A stretch of DNA of 64,000 nt from CAYOID01 sp964573115 (GTDB lineage Bacteria; Desulfobacterota; Desulfovibrionia; Desulfovibrionales; Desulfothermaceae): positions 1 through 64,000 of the forward strand of contig CAZNIP010000003.1 of the NCBI GenBank assembly GCA_964573115.1, written 5' to 3'. Below are positions 25,150 through 33,135 of this stretch, piece after piece (position 1 is the stretch's first letter; each line of letters starts with the position of its first letter). A model generated the notes under the pieces. That model saw only the letters and a program-made list of their open reading frames with translations, did not search any database and was not told where the DNA came from. Both the position numbers and the translations under genes were made by a program.

Positions 25150-26298
25150 ATGGAGTTTGATTTGAGCAAAGAACAGGAAATGATCCGCAAGGAAGTCCGC
25201 AAGTTCGCCAGAAGCGAAATCGCTCCTGTGGCGCTTGATCTGGACGAGAAAGAGGAGTTCTCCCCGGAATTGACCCGCAAGATGGGTGAAATCGGTCTCT
25301 TCGGGATGTTTGTCTCTGAAAAGTACGATGGACAGGGCATGGACTACCTGTCCTACATCATCGCCGTGGAAGAGCTGGCCAGGGTTGATGGGTCGCAGGC
25401 CGCAACCGTGGCAGCCGGGAATTCGCTGGGGATCGGCCCCCTCTACTACTATGGCACCGAGGAGCAGAAGCAGAAATATCTGCCCCCGCTCTGCCGGGGG
25501 GAGGCCTTGTGGGGCTTTGGCCTCACCGAGCCCACAGCCGGTTCCGATGCCGGGGGGAGTCAGACCACGGCTGTGCAGGAGGGCGACGAATGGGTGATCA
25601 ATGGCTCGAAGATCTTCATCACCAATGCGGCCTGCGAGATGACGCTGGGGGTCACGGTCCAGGCGGTGACCGGGACCAGGCCCAGCGGAAAACCCGAGTA
25701 CACCTGCTTTATCGTTGAAAGCGGGACCCCGGGATTCAAGGCCGTGCCGATGCACAAGAAAATGATGTGGCGATCGTCAAACACCGGGGAGCTCTACTTC
25801 GACAAGGTCCGGGTCCCAAAGGAGAACATGCTCGGGCAGAAAGGGGATGGCTTCCATCAGATGCTCGAAACACTGGATGGTGGACGGCTGTCCATTGGGG
25901 CCATGGGCCTGGGAGGGGCTCAGGGGGCGTTCGACCTGGCCTTGAAGTACGCCAAAGAGCGGGAGCAGTTTGGACAACCCATCGGCAAGTTTCAGGCCGT
26001 GGCCTTCAAGCTGGCCGACAGCGCCACTGAGATCGAATGCGGGCGGAATCTGCTCTACAAGGCGTGCTGGCTGCGGAACAACAACAGGGCCTTCGCCAAA
26101 GAGGCCGCTATGGCCAAACTCTACTGCTCAGAGCTCATGGGCAGGGTCGCGGATCGATCCGTTCAGATCCACGGCGGATACGGGCTGATGAAGGAATACG
26201 ATGTGGAGCGTTTCTACCGGGACCAGAAGCTCCTGGACATCGGCGAAGGGACCTCAGAGATTCAACGCCTGGTGATTTCCAGGTATATCGGGTGCTGA
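25150..26298 (+). CDS. Acyl-CoA dehydrogenase (short/branched-chain type)
   Basis: A flavoprotein that oxidises acyl-CoA to enoyl-CoA, passing electrons to ETF. 382 residues from ATG 25150 behind GGAGGG. It has the FAD- and substrate-binding signature 'GFGLTEPTAGSDAGGSQTTA', 'GSKIFITNA', 'MLGQKGDGFHQML', 'REQFGQPIGKFQAV', and the C-terminal 'VQIHGGYGLMKEYDVERFYR' with catalytic base Glu in 'IGEGTSEIQR'. In this operon (lyases, enoyl-CoA hydratase, carboxyltransferase) an isovaleryl-CoA dehydrogenase role is plausible, but butyryl-CoA type activity cannot be excluded. Confidence 0.93.
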   Translation: MEFDLSKEQEMIRKEVRKFARSEIAPVALDLDEKEEFSPELTRKMGEIGLFGMFVSEKYDGQGMDYLSYIIAVEELARVDGSQAATVAAGNSLGIGPLYYYGTEEQKQKYLPPLCRGEALWGFGLTEPTAGSDAGGSQTTAVQEGDEWVINGSKIFITNAACEMTLGVTVQAVTGTRPSGKPEYTCFIVESGTPGFKAVPMHKKMMWRSSNTGELYFDKVRVPKENMLGQKGDGFHQMLETLDGGRLSIGAMGLGGAQGAFDLALKYAKEREQFGQPIGKFQAVAFKLADSATEIECGRNLLYKACWLRNNNRAFAKEAAMAKLYCSELMGRVADRSVQIHGGYGLMKEYDVERFYRDQKLLDIGEGTSEIQRLVISRYIGC

Positions 26299-26330
26299 AA
26301 GGCGGAAGGTCGATGGTTGAGGGTGGACGG
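26296..26330 (+). repeat. Composite intergenic repeat, copy 1 (G-rich module only)
   Basis: 'GGTCGATGGTTGAGGGTGGA' right at the acyl-CoA dehydrogenase stop codon. It matches the G-rich module of the full copies at 47165 and 53027. The later modules are absent. Confidence 0.6.
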
Positions 26331-26430
26331 CAACAAGAAACCGTCTGTGTCAGCCCTGAACGGGACTCAGCCTGGCGTTCAACAAAGCCGTCAGATGGAC
26401 AGGGTTTCACTGGCAAACATGGAGGGCAGG

Positions 26431-27213
26431 ATGGACAACGAACTGATCACGATTCAGGAAGAGTCAGGCGTGGCCACGCTCACCCTGAACCGCCCCCAGG
26501 TCATGAACTCCTTCAACTTCGCCCTGCTCAGGGCCATGGAGAGCATCATCGCCGAGCTCCGCTTTCGAAAGGACATCCGGGTGGTCATCATCACCGGGGC
26601 AGGAGACAGGGCCTTCTGCGCCGGGGCGGACCTCAAGGAGCGGGCCACGCTGAGTCAGGTCCAGGTCCAGGAGTTCATTCACACCATCAGGAATCTCTTC
26701 ACCAGCATCGAAAACCTGAACAAACCCGTCTTGGCCGCTGTCAACGGTGTGGCCCTGGGCGGGGGGACCGAACTGGCCCTGGCCTGCGACATCAGGCTGG
26801 CCGCGGAATCGGCCAGCATGGGCCTGACTGAGACCAGACTGGCCATCATCCCCGGGGCTGGTGGGACCCAGAGACTGCCCAGGCTGGTCGGCCGGAGCAA
26901 GGCCAAGGAGCTCATTTTCACCGGTCAACGGATCAGTGCCCGGGAGGCCCTGGACATCGGCCTGGTCAATCAGGTCTGTCCCGGGACCGAGCTTCTGCAG
27001 GCCTGCCGGGACATGGCGGCCCAGATCTGTGAAAGCGGCCCTTTGGCTGTTGAACAGGCCAAGTACGCCATCAACAATGGCCTGGAAAGCGACATGGCCA
27101 CTGGTCTGGCCATTGAGTCCAATGCCTATTGGCTGCTCATTCCCACTGAGGATCGACTGGAAGGCCTGGCAGCGTTCAAGGAGAAGCGGAAACCGGTCTA
27201 CAAGGGCCAATAG
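26431..27213 (+). CDS. Enoyl-CoA hydratase/isomerase (methylglutaconyl-CoA hydratase-like)
   Basis: 260-residue crotonase from ATG 26431, five bases after GGAGG; an ATG at 26419 is an alternative. It has oxyanion-hole segments 'GAGDRAFCAGADLKE' and 'VNGVALGGGTELALACDIRL', catalytic Glu in 'GLTETRLAIIPGAGGTQRLP', and 'GLVNQV'. Crotonases hydrate enoyl-CoAs; the 'LTETRLAIIPGAGGTQRLPR' run is typical of the AUH/LiuC branch that hydrates 3-methylglutaconyl-CoA to HMG-CoA, which fits the flanking HMG-CoA lyases and carboxyltransferase. Confidence 0.9.
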   Translation: MDNELITIQEESGVATLTLNRPQVMNSFNFALLRAMESIIAELRFRKDIRVVIITGAGDRAFCAGADLKERATLSQVQVQEFIHTIRNLFTSIENLNKPVLAAVNGVALGGGTELALACDIRLAAESASMGLTETRLAIIPGAGGTQRLPRLVGRSKAKELIFTGQRISAREALDIGLVNQVCPGTELLQACRDMAAQICESGPLAVEQAKYAINNGLESDMATGLAIESNAYWLLIPTEDRLEGLAAFKEKRKPVYKGQ

Positions 27214-27230
27214 GAGAAGGTGGGGTGGCT

Positions 27231-28829
27231 ATGGACAAAAAGGCGGAAAACCGACGTTTCTGGGTCAGTGAAGAGAAGAAGCTGGAGGCCAGGGTCCAGG
27301 AGGCCGTCAATCCTGGCGGTGACAAGGCTGTCGAGCGCCTGGCCAGGCAAGGCAAGCGTCCGGTCCGGGAGCTCATTCAAAACCTGATCGACCCAGGGTC
27401 GACTTTTTTTGAGCTGAGCCGGATTGCCGGGTTCGGCATGAACTATCCCGGAGTGGAGGATGTCCCCTGCGCCGGTGTGGTGACCGGGATCGGCAAGGTC
27501 CACGGCAACTGGACCATGGTTGTGGCCAACGACAGCCGGGTCAAGGCCGGAACCTACTTCCCGATCACCTTGAAGAAGCACATGCGGGCCCAGTTCATCG
27601 CCGAGCGATGCGGCCTGAACTGCGTCTACATCGCCGATTCCGGCGGGGCCTTTCTGCCCATGCAGGCCGATGTCTTTCCCGACGATCAGCACTTCGGGTC
27701 CATGTTCTACAACATGGCCCGGATGTCGGCCCAGGGTCTGAAGCAGATCACCCTGAGCACCGGCGGAAACACGGCCGGCGGAGCCTACATCGTGTTCATG
27801 GCCTGCCAGGCGGTGATGATCGACGCCATGGCCTACTCCTTTCTTGGGGGGCCGCCCCTGGTCAAGGCGGCCACCGGGGAGGACATCACGGCTGAAGAGC
27901 TGGGCGGGGCCAAAGTGCACACCCAGATCTCAGGGGGGGCCGACTACCTCTGCAGCTCCCAGGAGGAGGCCGTGGCCCGGGTCCGCGAAATTCTGGCCCT
28001 GGATCAGCCCAGAGGTCTGGCCGTGCACCGCTACCCGGAGAAGCCGCCCAGGGTGCCTGCGGAAAACCTGTATGAGCTCATGCCCCAGTCGGCGCAGCAG
28101 GGGATTGAGGTCCGAAGCATCCTCAAAACCATTGCCGACGACAGCGAGTTCTTCGAGTACAAGAAACGTTACGCCCATGGCCGCGGGGACAACATCGTGG
28201 CTGGAAAGATGCGGATCAAGGGCATCCCGGTGGGGGTCATCGCTTCCAATGGAGTGGGCATCATCTTTGTGGAGTCGGCCCGCAAGGCCACGGAATGGAT
28301 CGTCCGCTGCTCCCAGGAGAAGATCCCTCTGCTGTTCATCCAGAACGCCCCGGGGTACATGGTCGGTTCAGAGTCTGAGCACATGGGGATCGGCAAGTAC
28401 GGGGCCGACATGGTCCGGGCCGTGTCCTGCGCCCAGGTGCCCCGGGTTCAGCTGGTCATCGGACCAGATCACGGCGCCGCCAACTACGGGATGTGCGGCC
28501 GGGCCTACCGCCCCCACTTCCTGTTCGCCACCATGCGGTCCCGGACGTCGGTCATGAGCGGACGCAGCGCTGCCAGCGTGCTCCTGTCCATTGAGAAGCG
28601 CAAGCGCGAGGCTCAGGGCCAGGAGATGGGCCCGGAGGAAATTCAGGATTTCCAGAACAGGATGATCGAAAAGTACGACGGCGAGGCCCATCCCTTTCAC
28701 TGCGGAGCCCGCATCCTCAATGACCGGGTGCTCAAGTTCTCGGAGATCCGGGACTGGCTGGGCATGGCCTTTGAGGTCAGCCTGCTCAGGCCCATCGGCG
28801 AACCGTCCTTCGGGAACTTCCGGTTCTGA
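27231..28829 (+). CDS. Acyl-CoA carboxylase carboxyltransferase (beta) subunit, methylcrotonyl/propionyl-CoA type
   Basis: 532 residues from ATG 27231; a GTG at 27225 behind GGAGAAGG is equally possible. Two crotonase-fold carboxyltransferase halves are clear: 'VYIADSGGAFLPMQADVFPD' and 'GGNTAGGAYIVFMACQAVMI' in the first, 'GIPVGVIASNGVGIIFVESA' and 'LLFIQNAPGYMVGSESEHMG' in the second. Such subunits move CO2 from carboxybiotin onto an acyl-CoA, or off it in Na+-pumping decarboxylases. No biotin carboxylase, biotin carrier or decarboxylase membrane subunit occurs in this window, so its partners must be elsewhere. The context favours 3-methylcrotonyl-CoA carboxylase. Confidence 0.85.
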   Translation: MDKKAENRRFWVSEEKKLEARVQEAVNPGGDKAVERLARQGKRPVRELIQNLIDPGSTFFELSRIAGFGMNYPGVEDVPCAGVVTGIGKVHGNWTMVVANDSRVKAGTYFPITLKKHMRAQFIAERCGLNCVYIADSGGAFLPMQADVFPDDQHFGSMFYNMARMSAQGLKQITLSTGGNTAGGAYIVFMACQAVMIDAMAYSFLGGPPLVKAATGEDITAEELGGAKVHTQISGGADYLCSSQEEAVARVREILALDQPRGLAVHRYPEKPPRVPAENLYELMPQSAQQGIEVRSILKTIADDSEFFEYKKRYAHGRGDNIVAGKMRIKGIPVGVIASNGVGIIFVESARKATEWIVRCSQEKIPLLFIQNAPGYMVGSESEHMGIGKYGADMVRAVSCAQVPRVQLVIGPDHGAANYGMCGRAYRPHFLFATMRSRTSVMSGRSAASVLLSIEKRKREAQGQEMGPEEIQDFQNRMIEKYDGEAHPFHCGARILNDRVLKFSEIRDWLGMAFEVSLLRPIGEPSFGNFRF

Positions 28830-28833
28830 ATGT

Positions 28834-28880
28834 TCAGCCGTCCTCTGGCCTGGCTGGAGGTCGAGGGTTGATGGTTGGGT
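28834..28880 (+). repeat. Composite intergenic repeat, copy 2 (hairpin head and G-rich module)
   Basis: A CAGCC...GGCTG head followed by 'GGTCGAGGGTTGATGGTTGG', a few bases after the carboxyltransferase stop. It is truncated after the G-rich module. A short direct repeat, AAGGACATGACAAT (about 28905-28931), lies next to it. Confidence 0.55.
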
Positions 28881-28945
28881 GAGCTCAAGGAAATCGTGAA
28901 ACCAAGGACATGACAATAAGGACATGACAATCAGGAGGCAGGACC

Positions 28946-30124
28946 ATGACCGAATACGATCTGTGGACCATCTTTCCCCGCATGCCCCGTAAGGTCACCA
29001 TTGGCGACATCACCATCAGGGACGGGTTCCAGCACGAGGAAAAGTTCATCTCCACCGCGGCCAAGAAGTTCTACCTGGAGGAGCTCATCTTTGCCGGTTG
29101 CCGGAACATCGAGGTCACCAACCTGGGCAACCCTTTCTTCATGCCTCAGTTTCGGGATGCCGAGGAGCTTCTGGCCCACCTGCGCAGCGACTGGTTCCAG
29201 AAGAGGTGTGCCCGAAAAGGGGTCAACTACGACGACATCTGCCTGACCTGCATCACCATTCGGGAGCCGGCCGTGGATCGGGCCATTGAGCTCAAGGACA
29301 AAGGCATCGGACCGGACCGGCTCCTGATGATGGTCTCCACAGAGGAGGACCACCATTTTGCCAACTCCGGGACCACCCTGCCCGAATACTGGATGGAGGC
29401 GGAACGGTGCATCAAGAAGTGCAACGATGCCGGGATGAAGATGTGCGGGACGGTCTCCACCATCTGGGGCAGCCCCATCGGGGGGGCCACGGAGCTCAAG
29501 GACGCTGTGGAGTTCACCAAGCGCTGGCTGGAGATCGGGGCCCACGATGTGGAGCACGCCGACCACGACGGGAGCGCATCGGCTCCGGAGGTCTATCGCT
29601 ATTACGCCATGATCCTCGATGAAATCCCTGACACCAGCGTGCACATCGCCCATTTTCATGAAACCAAGCGGGTGGCTTCGGCTTCGGTCCTGGCTGCCCT
29701 CCAGGCCGGGATCACGCATTTCGAGGCCACCATGGGCGGTCTTGGCGGTCAGCCGGCCAATTTTCTCGATGATTGTCCGGTCAAGGGCACCGGGGAGTAC
29801 TACTACGAAGACCCCCGGTTTGTCGGGCTGATCTGCCTCGAAGATCTGCTGGTTCAGGTCGATGAGATGGGCATCGAGCACGGCTACGATGTTGACAGAG
29901 TCCTCTGGCTGGGCAAGAAAATGGAAAAGACCATCGGGCGCAAGCTGCGTTCCGAGGCGGTGGTCAACGGCCGGACCCTGAAGGAGGGCCATCCCCAGTT
30001 TGCCAGGCCGGGACTGGGCAAGCGCAAGGAAAAGCTGGGTGAAACGCCGGGGCAGAAGGTCCCCTCAGACTGGAAGGACCTGGCAGAGCTCCCGGAGAGG
30101 TACAGAGCCCCCTCAGCCTCCTGA
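28946..30124 (+). CDS. HMG-CoA lyase-like DRE-TIM metallolyase (paralogue 3)
   Basis: 392 residues, longer than standard HMG-CoA lyase (~300). 'VTIGDITIRDGFQHEEKFIS' carries R-D; metal-binding His residues are in 'VHIAHFHETKRVASASVLAA'; 'ATMGGLGGQPANFLDDCPVKG' replaces the GGCP loop but keeps a nearby Cys. A C-terminal extension is Lys/Glu-rich. Ribosome site AGGAGG lies ahead of ATG 28946. It closes the sigma-54-driven operon. It may cleave or condense a different 3-hydroxyacyl-CoA; annotation pipelines often call such proteins pyruvate carboxyltransferase. Confidence 0.75.
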   Translation: MTEYDLWTIFPRMPRKVTIGDITIRDGFQHEEKFISTAAKKFYLEELIFAGCRNIEVTNLGNPFFMPQFRDAEELLAHLRSDWFQKRCARKGVNYDDICLTCITIREPAVDRAIELKDKGIGPDRLLMMVSTEEDHHFANSGTTLPEYWMEAERCIKKCNDAGMKMCGTVSTIWGSPIGGATELKDAVEFTKRWLEIGAHDVEHADHDGSASAPEVYRYYAMILDEIPDTSVHIAHFHETKRVASASVLAALQAGITHFEATMGGLGGQPANFLDDCPVKGTGEYYYEDPRFVGLICLEDLLVQVDEMGIEHGYDVDRVLWLGKKMEKTIGRKLRSEAVVNGRTLKEGHPQFARPGLGKRKEKLGETPGQKVPSDWKDLAELPERYRAPSAS

Positions 30125-30195
30125 GTCCTGGAGTCGGATCGTGCTGAGCGGGCCTTGACGTGCGATCTCAATCCTCGTGACGTGTCGATAGAGAG

Positions 30196-30305
30196 TTCGA
30201 CTCGGCCAGTTTGATCAGGGAAGAAGCTCTGTCCAGTGACTTCACATGAAGGCCCTCTTCCTGAACACCGACACCTGAAAACCTGTGATTGAGTTTCATA
30301 CGAGC
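30196..30305 (+). repeat. Composite intergenic repeat, copy 3 (second half)
   Basis: Contains CTCGGCCAGTTTGATC (30201-30216), an arm pair TCAGGGAAGA/TCTTCCTGA, 'ACACCTGAAAACCTGTGATT' and the tail AGTTTCATACGAGC. The G-rich module is missing. It lies between paralogue 3 and the XRE-cupin gene. Confidence 0.75.
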
Positions 30306-30348
30306 CCAGCCAAAGACTGATACGCCTGTGAATGGATAAGACCTGTGT

Positions 30349-30370
30349 CAGTTTTGCCAGAGCAAAACTG
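30349..30370. promoter_or_regulatory. Hairpin/operator directly before XRE-cupin gene
   Basis: CAGTTTTGC (30349-30357), loop CAGA, GCAAAACTG (30362-30370), ending next to the AAAGGAG ribosome site at 30371. An autoregulatory operator or translational control hairpin is possible. Confidence 0.5.
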
Positions 30371-30383
30371 AAAGGAGCCATAG

Positions 30384-31019
30384 ATGGACAAGAACCAGAA
30401 GCCTTACATCAATGTGGACTATTTTGAGGACCTGACAGGGGATGTTGGAAAGCCGGGCAGCGCCTCGGTCCAAGAGATCGGGAACCGGGTCCGGGAGCTG
30501 CGGGAGGAAAAAAAGGTCTCTCTGGATGAGCTCGCGGACATGACCGGCTTTGAAACCGCTTTTCTGGCTGACATCGAAAGCGGCAAGGTCCAGCCTCAGC
30601 TGGGGACGGTGATGAAGCTGTCCAAGGCCCTGGACAGTGCCTTCAGCCGGATCCTGTCAGGGACCGGGGACAAGCTCTACTCCATCACCAGGAGGGATGA
30701 ACGCAAGAGCGTCTCCAGGACAGCCTCGCCCAGGGGCCAGCGGAGGCTCTACTCCTACCAGAGCCTGGCACCTGAGGTGCAGGGGCGGCACATGGAGGCA
30801 CTCATGGTCCAGCTGGAGGAGAACCCGGACGAGGAGACCTCGCTGCACGAAGGGGAGGAGTTCATCTTCGTCCTGGAGGGAACCGTTCTGCTCAAGCTGG
30901 GTGAAGAGCGTTTTGAGCTTGAACCCGGAGACAGTGTCTATTACCTTTCCAGCCAGCCTCATCTGGTGGCGGCCAAGGCGGGTCGGGCCACGATTCTGGC
31001 TGTCCTCTACGAGGGATGA
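30384..31019 (+). CDS. XRE-family regulator with C-terminal cupin
   Basis: 211 residues. Residues 32-90 form a helix-turn-helix ('IGNRVRELREEKKVSLDELA', 'GFETAFLADIESGKVQPQLG'). Residues 140-208 form a small-molecule-binding cupin ('SLHEGEEFIFVLEGTVLLKL', 'LEPGDSVYYLSSQPH'). Such regulators sense a metabolite of the adjacent pathway. The following gene is acetoacetyl-CoA synthetase, separated by 38 bp, so it likely controls that gene and perhaps the operon upstream. Start ATG 30384 with AAAGGAG six bases ahead. Confidence 0.9.
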   Translation: MDKNQKPYINVDYFEDLTGDVGKPGSASVQEIGNRVRELREEKKVSLDELADMTGFETAFLADIESGKVQPQLGTVMKLSKALDSAFSRILSGTGDKLYSITRRDERKSVSRTASPRGQRRLYSYQSLAPEVQGRHMEALMVQLEENPDEETSLHEGEEFIFVLEGTVLLKLGEERFELEPGDSVYYLSSQPHLVAAKAGRATILAVLYEG

Positions 31020-31057
31020 AAACCATCTGGACCTGAACACAAGGGGGTAAGCGAGCG

Positions 31058-33013
31058 ATGGGCAAAAAACTCTGGGAGCCCTCACCGGAGAGGGTCTCAA
31101 CCACGAACATGTTCAAGTTCATGCAGAAGATGAACCGCAAGCATGGGCTTGCTCTTGAGCGGTACAGCGACCTCTACACCTGGTCGGTGGAGAACATCGC
31201 TCAGTTCTGGGCTGAGGTGTGGGAAGCGGCCGATGTCATCCATTCCGCCCCGTACGATCAGGTCGTGGACGACCCTGACAGGATGCCGGGTGCGAAGTGG
31301 TTTCAGGGGGCCAGGCTCAACTTTGCCGAGAACCTGCTCCGGTTCAGGGACGACCATGTGGCCCTGGTCTTCAAGGGCGAAGGCCAGTCCCCCCGGAAAG
31401 TGACCTATGCAGACCTCTACGCCGAGGTGGCCCGAGTGGCCGCAGCCCTCAAGGAGCTGGGCATCCAGCCTGGTGACCGGGTCGTGGGCTACATGCCCAA
31501 CATGCCCGAGACCATCGTGGCCATGCTGGCGGCGACCAGCCTGGGAGCGACCTGGTCCTCGTGCTCCCCGGACTTCGGGATCAAAGGCGTTCTGGACAGG
31601 TTCGGCCAGATCAGGCCCAAGGTCCTGTTCACGGCCGACGGCTACTTCTTCAAGGGCAAGTCCCTGGACAGCCTGGAGCGGCTGGAGAGCATCCTGGAGG
31701 AGATCCCCTCGGTGGAACAGGTCGTTGTCGTGCCCTACACCAGGATCGATCCCGACATTTCCAGGATCAAAAACGGGGTCATGTATTCCGAGTTCAAGAA
31801 GAGCGGACCGGTTCCAGAGCTCGACTTTGCCCAGCTTCCTTTTGATCACCCCCTGTACATCATGTACTCGTCTGGCACGACGGGCCTGCCCAAGTGCATG
31901 GTCCAGGGGAGCGGCGGGGTGCTCCTGCAGCACATCAAGGAGCTGATGCTCCACACGGATGTCAGCCGGGACGACACCGTTTTTTACTTCACCACCTGCG
32001 GATGGATGATGTGGAACTGGCTGACCTCGGGCCTGGCCCTGGGGGCCACCCTGATCCTCTACGACGGCAACCCCTTCCACCCTTCTCCTGGGGTGCTCTG
32101 GGAGCTGGCCGAGCAGGTGGACATGACCGTGTTCGGGACCAGCGCAGGCTATCTGGCCGCGCTCGAAGCCGCAGGGGTCAGGCCTGGCAAGGAGTTCGAC
32201 CTTTCGGATCTGCGGGCAGTGCTGTCCACTGGTTCGCCCCTGTCTGAAGAGGGCTTCGAGTTTGTCTACCGGGAGATCAAGGAGGACCTCCAGCTGGCTT
32301 CGATTTCAGGGGGAACTGATCTGAACGGCTGTTTCGCCCTGGGCAACCCGATCAGCCCTGTCTACAGCGGGGAGCTGCAGTGCCGGGGCCTGGGGATGAA
32401 GGTCTTTGCCTACAATGAGCAGGGTGAGCCGGTGACCAACCAGCAGGGAGAGCTGGTCTGCACGGCAGCTTTTCCGTCCATGCCCATTTACTTCTGGGAC
32501 GATCCGGACGGGCAGAAGTACCACAGGGCCTATTTCGACGTCTTCCCCGGCGTCTGGCGCCACGGCGACTTTATCGAGATCAACGACCGTGGCGGGGTGG
32601 TCATCTACGGCCGCTCCGACGCCACCCTCAATCCCGGCGGAGTGAGGATCGGCACGGCTGAGATCTACCGCCAGGTGGACCAGGTGGACGAAGTCGAGGA
32701 CAGTCTGGTCATCGGCCAGCAATGGAAGAACGATGTCCGGGTCATTCTCTTTGTCAAGCTCTTTCCTGACTTTGAGCTGACTGAGGATCTGAAGTCCAAG
32801 ATCAAGAAGGCCATCCGGGCCAATGCCTCCCCACGGCATGTCCCGGCCAAAATCGTCCAGATTCCGGACATCCCGTACACCTTGAACATGAAAAAGGTCG
32901 AACTGGCCGTGAAGAAGATCATTCACGGCCAGCAGGTCATGAACAGGGATTCGCTCAGGAATCCGGAATGTTTGGAGTACTATGCCTCCCTTCCGGAGCT
33001 TCAGGAGGACTGA
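31058..33013 (+). CDS. Acetoacetyl-CoA synthetase
   Basis: ANL-superfamily ligase converting acetoacetate, ATP and CoA to acetoacetyl-CoA. 651 residues, the usual length. It has the N-terminal 'FAENLLRFRDDHVALVFKGE', P-loop 'YSSGTTGLPKCMVQGSGG' near residue 270, 'TTCGWMMWNWLTSGLALGAT', 'ISGGTDLNGCFALGNPISPV' and 'WRHGDFIEINDRGGVVIYGR'. A C-terminal 'NASPRHVPAKIV...' run and 'YTLNMKKVELAVKKII' contain the catalytic Lys region. It would activate the acetoacetate released by the HMG-CoA lyases, feeding thiolysis to acetyl-CoA. It is followed by three hairpins. Confidence 0.92.
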   Translation: MGKKLWEPSPERVSTTNMFKFMQKMNRKHGLALERYSDLYTWSVENIAQFWAEVWEAADVIHSAPYDQVVDDPDRMPGAKWFQGARLNFAENLLRFRDDHVALVFKGEGQSPRKVTYADLYAEVARVAAALKELGIQPGDRVVGYMPNMPETIVAMLAATSLGATWSSCSPDFGIKGVLDRFGQIRPKVLFTADGYFFKGKSLDSLERLESILEEIPSVEQVVVVPYTRIDPDISRIKNGVMYSEFKKSGPVPELDFAQLPFDHPLYIMYSSGTTGLPKCMVQGSGGVLLQHIKELMLHTDVSRDDTVFYFTTCGWMMWNWLTSGLALGATLILYDGNPFHPSPGVLWELAEQVDMTVFGTSAGYLAALEAAGVRPGKEFDLSDLRAVLSTGSPLSEEGFEFVYREIKEDLQLASISGGTDLNGCFALGNPISPVYSGELQCRGLGMKVFAYNEQGEPVTNQQGELVCTAAFPSMPIYFWDDPDGQKYHRAYFDVFPGVWRHGDFIEINDRGGVVIYGRSDATLNPGGVRIGTAEIYRQVDQVDEVEDSLVIGQQWKNDVRVILFVKLFPDFELTEDLKSKIKKAIRANASPRHVPAKIVQIPDIPYTLNMKKVELAVKKIIHGQQVMNRDSLRNPECLEYYASLPELQED

Positions 33014-33015
33014 CT

Positions 33016-33045
33016 CAATGTCAGCCGGTGGACCGGCTGACATTG
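33016..33045. repeat. Inverted repeat 1 after acetoacetyl-CoA synthetase
   Basis: CAATGTCAGCCGG and its reverse complement around TGGA, starting 2 bp after the stop codon. It shares the ATGTCA/TGACAT core with the repeat after rpsT (15701-15730). Confidence 0.75.
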
Positions 33046-33051
33046 AAGACA

Positions 33052-33084
33052 AAGAGCCCGCGTCCTTTTCGGACGCGGGCTCTT
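33052..33084. terminator. Bidirectional terminator
   Basis: AAGAGCCCGCGTCC and GGACGCGGGCTCTT, 5-nt loop. It lies between convergent acetoacetyl-CoA synthetase and adenylate kinase genes. Confidence 0.8.
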
Positions 33085-33098
33085 GCGTGTCAGTCTTC

Positions 33099-33135
33099 CT
33101 GATTTCAAAGCAGCCGGAGGCTGCTTTGAAATCAG
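33099..33135. repeat. Inverted repeat 3 spanning the adk stop codon
   Basis: Perfect 17-bp arms, CTGATTTCAAAGCAGCC and its complement, loop GGA. The right arm contains the TGA stop of adk (33132-33134), so the last adk codons are part of the stem. Confidence 0.75.
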
